A model generated the notes under the pieces. The model searched no databases. It saw nothing but the letters and a program-made list of their open reading frames with translations, and was not told where the DNA came from. From Bugula neritina (Eukaryota > Bryozoa > Gymnolaemata > Cheilostomatida > Bugulidae): 64,000 bases of DNA. Both the position numbers and the translations under genes were made by a program. Numbering within the stretch: the first letter of the stretch is position 1; the number at the start of each line of letters is the position of its first letter. This document shows, in pieces, positions 55,701 to 64,000 of the stretch. The stretch is taken from the NCBI GenBank assembly GCA_964035545.1, contig OZ037765.1, positions 8,072,698-8,136,697 on the forward strand. The letters are read 5' to 3'.

Positions 55701-57186
55701 ATATTTAATTTTTTTGGTAGGTTTTTCTGCCATGGCTGTTTTCTTCCGCTTCACTGCAGATGGCTTACTAGATTTAGGTGGTGGTGGTAGAGATATGGAG
55801 GGAAGGTCAGATGAGGCAGCGGCAGCAGGTTGAGATGTGACTGTAGATGATGTTAACGAATCATAGCCTGGCATGTCATGGTACTGGAATGTGTAAAGTT
55901 GGAGACGCTGGTCAATACCTTCCACAGACAGAGCTCGGTCTGCAGACTGAGCAGATAACTCCCAAGCTGAACGTCTGCCTGGTTTGATCTGTAAGAATCG
56001 AGAATTTTGTGAATCAACAAATGCAGAAAGCTCTGATGTCAAAGCTTTGTAAGGAATTGTATTTGCTTAAGCTTGGCTGGAATAGAGAAAAGCTAATCTT
56101 TCAAGAAAGGATTTTTGAACAATTAGCTTTGTAACTAGCAGCAAATGGAAACTCTTTTATGAGCAATTAGTAACTACTATGAGACTAAGGCAGCATATTG
56201 TACACAGCCATCAAAATGATGACAGATTAGGTGTTCTGTGCGACAATTCAAAAATTTCAAAAGTAATCAAAATGAAAATTAATCACCTCAAATTTTTGGC
56301 AAGCCTGTTTTCTCTGAGCTTTTGTGCCAGCACCATCTATCTGTTTCTCTACATATTTAAGGAAATTGTCTTTGCCAGAGTAGGTTAAAGTAGCTGACTC
56401 TGTGACCCAACCACGCTCAGCCTCAGGTCCAAAGAATTGGCAATGGTAAGACTTATGCTGCCTAGCTACAACCAATAAAAAAAAGATATCCTTATTATTC
56501 AGAATACACTTTACTTATAAGCAGCTAAATATGACCCATTTCTCAATTTCCAACTACAACTTTCAAACCACATAGCTTGGTGATAATTACTAAGATCCGA
56601 GACTAAATACTAACTTGACAAAATAAGAACAGAGCTACGAAGACCACCCACTACAGAAACCTACCGTTTAGTTTCATATGTATCTTTAATATAGGATCTT
56701 GAGTAACCATGCAAGGCCAATATGGATGACCAGTCATCTTGGCCCATATCAGTTCTCCCGGCAGATACTTGGGTTTTATTTCGTTAGGCTTTTCAGAACT
56801 AATAGGTTTAGATGCTAGAGATGAGTTTATTTTAGGAGTATTATCAGAAAGAAGTGGGGGCGGAGGTGGTGGCGGCATCTGTGTACAGAGGTAAACACAA
56901 ATGCAGCCTATCAGTATAACACACGATTATTCCCTACTTTACTTTTGACAATATTCAGGTGACACTAAAGAGAAAATTCAGTTAAACATTATTTAAAAAA
57001 TAAAATTTTAGTTTCGTAATCAAAAATACAGTTTAATCACATTTCAAAATTTTTTAATGAGTAATAATGTACCTCCGAATTGTCCAGGGATGAAGTGTTT
57101 TCAGAATCAGAACTGTTCATAGCCTTCATTCTAACTTTAATTGGTGAATCATGTAGAGGTACTACTGCTGCTTTATTTGCATCCAT
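46713..57186 (-). CDS. NSD: NSD-family histone H3K36 methyltransferase
   Basis: About 18 coding exons on the minus strand from ATG at 57186 to the stop at 46713, roughly 1132 residues; the model stays in phase throughout. Domain order matches NSD1/2/3: PWWP1 ([18 protein letters not shown], about 76-185), a low-complexity Ser/Pro/Lys linker, PHD1 (VCGVCEKG), PHD2 (LHTCFICK), PHD3 ([17 protein letters not shown]), PHD4 ([15 protein letters not shown]), PWWP2 ([16 protein letters not shown]), AWS ([15 protein letters not shown]), SET ([28 protein letters not shown]), post-SET (CKAPTCSGF), and a final PHD plus C5HCH ([27 protein letters not shown]). SET catalytic and AdoMet motifs look intact. 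NSD enzymes mono- and dimethylate H3K36. No HMG box (an NSD2 feature) is seen; the single gene probably represents the pre-duplication NSD. It is head-to-head with LETM1. Confidence 0.95.
49391..49406 (-). other. Candidate 16-base microexon in the NSD AWS region
   Basis: The AWS exon ending near 49625 and the next exon (49172-49019) do not join in phase. A 16-base minus-strand block between TATGCAG and GTGAAA gives the needed phase (1 in, 2 out) if the upstream exon ends at 49625, and codes a short C-S-N-Q-M stretch where relatives have C-I-N-R or C-L-N-R. The whole model is then divisible by three. The upstream donor (GTTTGT) is weaker than the nearby GTATGT, so this is provisional. Confidence 0.4.
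52678..52902. mobile_element. Inverted-repeat element, copy 2, with telomere-like C-rich core
   Basis: Left end: ATGGCACAGGTAATAATGGC followed by a second GGCACAGGTGATAA unit. Right end: GTGCCATTTTCACCTGTGCC followed by ATTTTTACCTGTGCCA. The ends are near-perfect inverted repeats, each made of two tandem GGCACAGGT units. The core (about 52755-52855) is a C-rich tract of CCCTAAAC, CCTAAACC and CCAAACCC units resembling degenerate telomere repeats. TTTAGGTAA occurs just outside both ends, a possible target duplication. It lies in an intron of NSD. No coding capacity, so if mobile it is non-autonomous. Confidence 0.6.
53674..55194. other. Long NSD intron
   Basis: About 1.5 kb between the linker exon ending at 55195 and the PHD1 exon starting at 53673. 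The two exons join in phase 0 with nothing missing. One open stretch near 55000-55180 has no compatible splice sites and was rejected. Nothing else recognised. Confidence 0.6.
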
Positions 57187-58255
57187 AGTTTAGGACCACA
57201 CTCTGCTATAACAAATATAGTAATAAAATTTCAACAAGTTTAAATAGAAAATGCCATATTTATGTTACCAACACAATCTTAACAAACAGGTAAATTTTTC
57301 TTTATGAAATTGAAAAGCAAAATGGCTTCTGTCTTCCAAAGATTTGCGATAAGTCTGTATCAAAGAAAGTTTTGAAACTATTAAAGTTCAAGGGACTTAG
57401 TTTAAAATGAGACTGTAAAGAGTTATCCAAAGTGAATACCATATTTGGAACGAGAAATAATGTTTTTGCAACTTTTGGACAATGTTTTTGACAATATTAT
57501 TTATGCGACACCATAAAGTCATCAATAGATTGATGAAAAATGTTTAAACAATACTGATAACTGTCACAATTAATAATGCTGCAATGATCTATTTTATTGT
57601 CGTGTATTAATGCGAATTTGTCATAATGATAGTGGATTACTTACTCAAAATAATACCCTATCTTTTATAAGCAGTGAGAATGAGTTGGTAAGTATGACAC
57701 TGCCATAGCGGTAGTAAGTAAATTTTTAAATAAAATTTGCACAATCAACTAAAATTCAATATCAATTCGTATTTCCTGAAATTACGAAAAGCCTCATCAT
57801 TTAAAAATTAAGGCTTAGGCGTATTTTAACTTTGACTTGCAGATATAGGACATAACGCACTACTCTAGTATTCTAGTTTTATCCTGCCATCACATAACTT
57901 CAGGTCTGGCTGTTAGAAGCAACTGCACCAAGCCTACTCATTTAATAGCGTCATCATTGTGATCATAAATGATTGATTAATGATCATTAATGATTATCAG
58001 TTGAAATTTGAATGATATACTTAGAGTCTTCATAAAATAATTACAGCATATCAACTATAATCTTAATGCTTTTGGAGAATAGTTATGGTATTTTGATTTA
58101 TTATTCATCATTAAATTTTAAATAGTAGTTTCAAAAACCTACAAACCCATTCTCAATAGTTGAGTAGCTAGGTTCCTGTAGCCACCCACCAATTTCTACT
58201 AAATGTGCATTATCTACCAAATGAACATCGATATTACATCAATAAGTATTGACTT

Positions 58256-58965
58256 GAGTGCTAATCCTAATAGTAATACTAATACTATTACTAATAGTAT
58301 CACTAATACTTTTACATCAGTATCATATTCATAATAATAATTCATATTGATATTACATTTAGTTTTACAATTACTTATACTGTTATACTTATAGTACCTT
58401 AATTAACTTCAACTAAGTTATACTTATAGTAATTTATAATATTTATTATTTTATATTAATCTAAATTTAATACTAATAGTAATACTAATACTAATAATAA
58501 TAGCTATCAACTTCAACACTTAGTTACTGTTAGTGACTTTCATTTTGATATAAATTTATTTTTAAATATTAAAAATATCAAGTCTTATACTTATAGTTAA
58601 TGTAATACTAACAGTAATACTAATAGTGATACAGTAATACTATTAGTATTAGTATTACTATTACTATTAGTAATACTAATACTAATAGTAATAGTATTAC
58701 TAATACTAATAGTAATAGTATTGCTATTACTATTACTATTAGTAATACTAATACTAATAGCCATAGTAATATTATTACTATTAGTGTATTACTAATAGTA
58801 TTAGTAATACTAATAGTTATACTTATAGTAATACTAATAGTAATAGTAACACTAATAGTAATAGTAATACTAATACTAATAGTAACAGTAATACTAAGTA
58901 TAATACTAATAGTAATACTAATTGTAATAGTAATAGTCATAGTGCTAGCAATACTGTCAAATGTA
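58256..58965. repeat. TAATAGTAATAC triplet repeat array, first block
   Basis: Dense TAA/TAG/TAC triplet sequence, densest from 58600 to 58940, with stretches in both orientations (AATACTAATAGTAAT and ATTACTATTAGT), so it can fold back. The long minus-strand open frame over it (I/S/T/L repeats) is an artefact. Confidence 0.85.
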
Positions 58966-59719
58966 TATGTAATCGCATTGCTAAGCCCAAAGCCAAGCTC
59001 AATGGGCAATGGCCAATAGCCATGGACAACCGCAACCACCCAAAGTCAATGTGAATGTCAATCACAATCACAATGTGAATATCAATATGATTGATTGATC
59101 GAATGATTCTGATTTGTTCAAGACTTAGACTTCATCCTTTACTCTTAAAGTAAAGTGTAAATGCTGTATTACAATTTGCAGAGGCGCATTATAATTTGAA
59201 ACTCAAACGTAATTTTTTCAGTATTGCCAAATCTCACACTCAGTCAGTAAGTAACAGTGTGCTTATAGCCATAATATAAACTACACACTCAGAGGTTTTA
59301 AAGTTGACCATTTTCAACTTCGGCTTGAACTACCAGCAATCACATGTTGGGAGTCATCATACTTAGAGAATTTCAGCGGGCTAGTTTATTGGTTTATAGA
59401 TTCGCGCCAAAGAATTGATCATTTTTTTTAAAACGATATTGGGGTTGTCCGCTCAAATGCAAATGATGCTGCTCAAATCTGCTACAGACCTCTGCAGACA
59501 TCACCAACTCCATTAAAACTATTTATATACCGGTTTCCTAGTGTCATTTGCAGGTTGCTAGTTTTTATTGGTGTCAAACACAAATTTTGATTTATAGCAG
59601 AAAAATAATATCAAGAATAAGCATGCACTCTCTTTATGTAAGAATAAAAGGCAATAATAATAATAATTTAATGCTAGTTTTGTATCTGAATAATTCAAGT
59701 TTAGTTTACAGTATTCCTA

Positions 59720-60200
59720 TTATACTTAGTATTACTAATACTGAGTAAATGTAATTGTAATACTATCACTATCAGTATCACTATCAGTATGAGTATCACT
59801 ATCAGTATCATTGCTTTTATTGATTATAGTTATACTTATACTAATAGTATAAGTATAACTATAATGGTAAGTATAATTATAGCAATTATTGAGTAATATT
59901 AACTATAGCATTAACTGCATTATAATTTATAAGACAACTAATAGTAATACTATAAGTATAAGTATAACTAAGTTTGTGCTTGCAGGTGTTAATGAAGTAA
60001 ACAACAAATAAGTATAACTATTGTCTATAAGTATAAGTATTACTATTAGTATTAGTGTTACTATTAGTATTACTATTGGTATAAGTTTTAGTATAATTAA
60101 CAGTATAACTATAACATTAAATTTAAGTTTAACTTCAACTATAGTGGTAGTCTTAGTCTATAACTATAAGTATAAGTAAACTATTACATTTACTTTTAGT
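59720..60200. repeat. TATAAGTATAACTA / TATCACTATCAG repeat array, second block
   Basis: Related low-complexity sequence: ACTATCAGTATCACTATCAG units (59760-59815), then AGTATAAGTATAACTA and TTACTATTAGTATTACTATT units. Between NSD and LETM1. Confidence 0.75.
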
Positions 60201-60633
60201 ATTACTATTAATGTTAGTTTTATTATCGCTATGGGTATCATTTAATTATGATTATCATTGTGATTATGATGATTATAAATTGATTATTATATAATTAAAT
60301 TTAATATTGTAATATAAACTTGAAGTATAAAATATGTATTATTTATATAGATGTTGATATTCAATACATGGTTTACTATTCCGATTCGGATTCCAGTTTT
60401 TGTTGTAGTTTCAGTTTGTGGGTTTAAATTATTGAATTTGAATAAGTGTTAATAATAGCTGCATTACTGCTAGATCTAAAGTTAGGTCATTTTACTTTTT
60501 AGTTTTGCATAAATATTTAAATTTAAATTTTAGCAATAGCTCTGTCCTATCAGTGTCTCAACAATAACTTGCACTTCTGTATCATATTGGAGAATAAGTT
60601 GGAGCTGGGAGAAACTTACATATTTTGCATAAA

Positions 60634-63565
<2,932 letters not shown>

Positions 63566-64000
63566 GTAAGCATTTACAGACAAATTTTGAGATAACATTT
63601 ATTTTATTTTGTCAAGGATAAAACATGGAAAGAAATTGACAAAGCCAGATATATTACATTTAGTTGTTCTTCTCATGATATCAGACATCCAGCTTAAACA
63701 CTGACTCAACCAAAATGTTGCAAAATTTGGTTTAAGGGTTAATGGGATAAACTATGTATTTCTTCTGCCTTTGTATATTATACTTTTAATTTTAAAATGA
63801 TGTTTTTTCTGTTTCAAAGTACTATTTTATGATATGCAATTTACATATAGATTATACAGCTATTTTTTATTTTCATAAAATCCAAGAATCTGATTCCGTT
63901 GAGTTGTCACAATGATGAACAGTTGGTTTTATAAGTGAACCGTCTTAGCCCGTTATTGTATCCAATTCTGGCTACTTAGCAGTTGTTTTCCCATACAAGT

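Larger units (their letters stand above)
57187..60633. other. Divergent intergenic region between NSD and LETM1
   Basis: About 3.4 kb with both promoters. A minus-strand acceptor (GTTATAG, about 57210) just upstream of the NSD start codon points to a non-coding NSD first exon further right. The middle is filled with TAATAGTAATAC-type repeats (58256-58965 and 59720-60200). No gene found. Confidence 0.6.

Noticed and set aside
58620..59039. 139-codon minus-strand frame rich in Ile, Ser, Thr and Leu
   Set aside because: It is a translation of the TAATAGTAATAC repeat array and has no coding signature.

Overview
This is nuclear DNA from an animal. The genes have many short GT-AG introns, the background is very AT-rich, and the products are animal or animal-type: a membrane-anchored ADAM with a cytoplasmic tail, an NSD-type histone methyltransferase with PWWP, PHD, AWS and SET modules, a ciliary IFT-A subunit, and actins with SRF-type promoter boxes. 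Genes are 0.2 to 7 kb apart and introns are mostly 50 to 500 bases, so the genome is compact. I cannot name the species. A small-genome invertebrate or an early-branching animal fits, but no sequence here decides it.

Layout. 1-5074 (+): the 3' two-thirds of an ADAM gene, with a tRNA-derived SINE in one intron. 5995-8373 (+): an atypical Ras-like GTPase of the RERG/RASL type. 9562-11869 (-): NDUFB10. 13668-15930 (+): RPL3, head-to-head with NDUFB10. 16176-26302 (-): IFT140, tail-to-tail with RPL3. 27708-31579 (+): peroxisomal DECR2, head-to-head with IFT140. 32265-33901 (-) and 41679-43222 (+): two actin genes in inverted orientation that encode the same protein. Between them lies an unrecognised two-exon gene (37388-40323, +). 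44977-46519 (+): BNIP1/SEC20. 46713-57186 (-): an NSD methyltransferase, tail-to-tail with BNIP1. 60634 to the right edge (+): the 5' part of LETM1, head-to-head with NSD.

The coding models were built by hand: I joined open exons at GT/AG sites, checked that codon phase was kept at each junction, and compared the result with family members from memory. Lengths come out close to the human proteins as I recall them: RPL3 400 aa, NDUFB10 165, DECR2 293, IFT140 about 1483, BNIP1 245.

The genes do not form a pathway; most are housekeeping. What is notable is the arrangement. NSD-LETM1 head-to-head matches the human NSD2/LETM1 and NSD3/LETM2 pairs. NDUFB10-RPL3 head-to-head matches human NDUFB10/RPL3L on 16p13.3, where IFT140 and DECR2 also lie. 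The window therefore seems to keep very old animal gene neighbourhoods. Non-coding features of interest are a SINE with a 17-base target duplication, two copies of an inverted-repeat element (one with a telomere-like C-rich core), fold-back arrays of TAA/TAG/TAC triplets, and CArG plus TATA boxes at the actin promoters.
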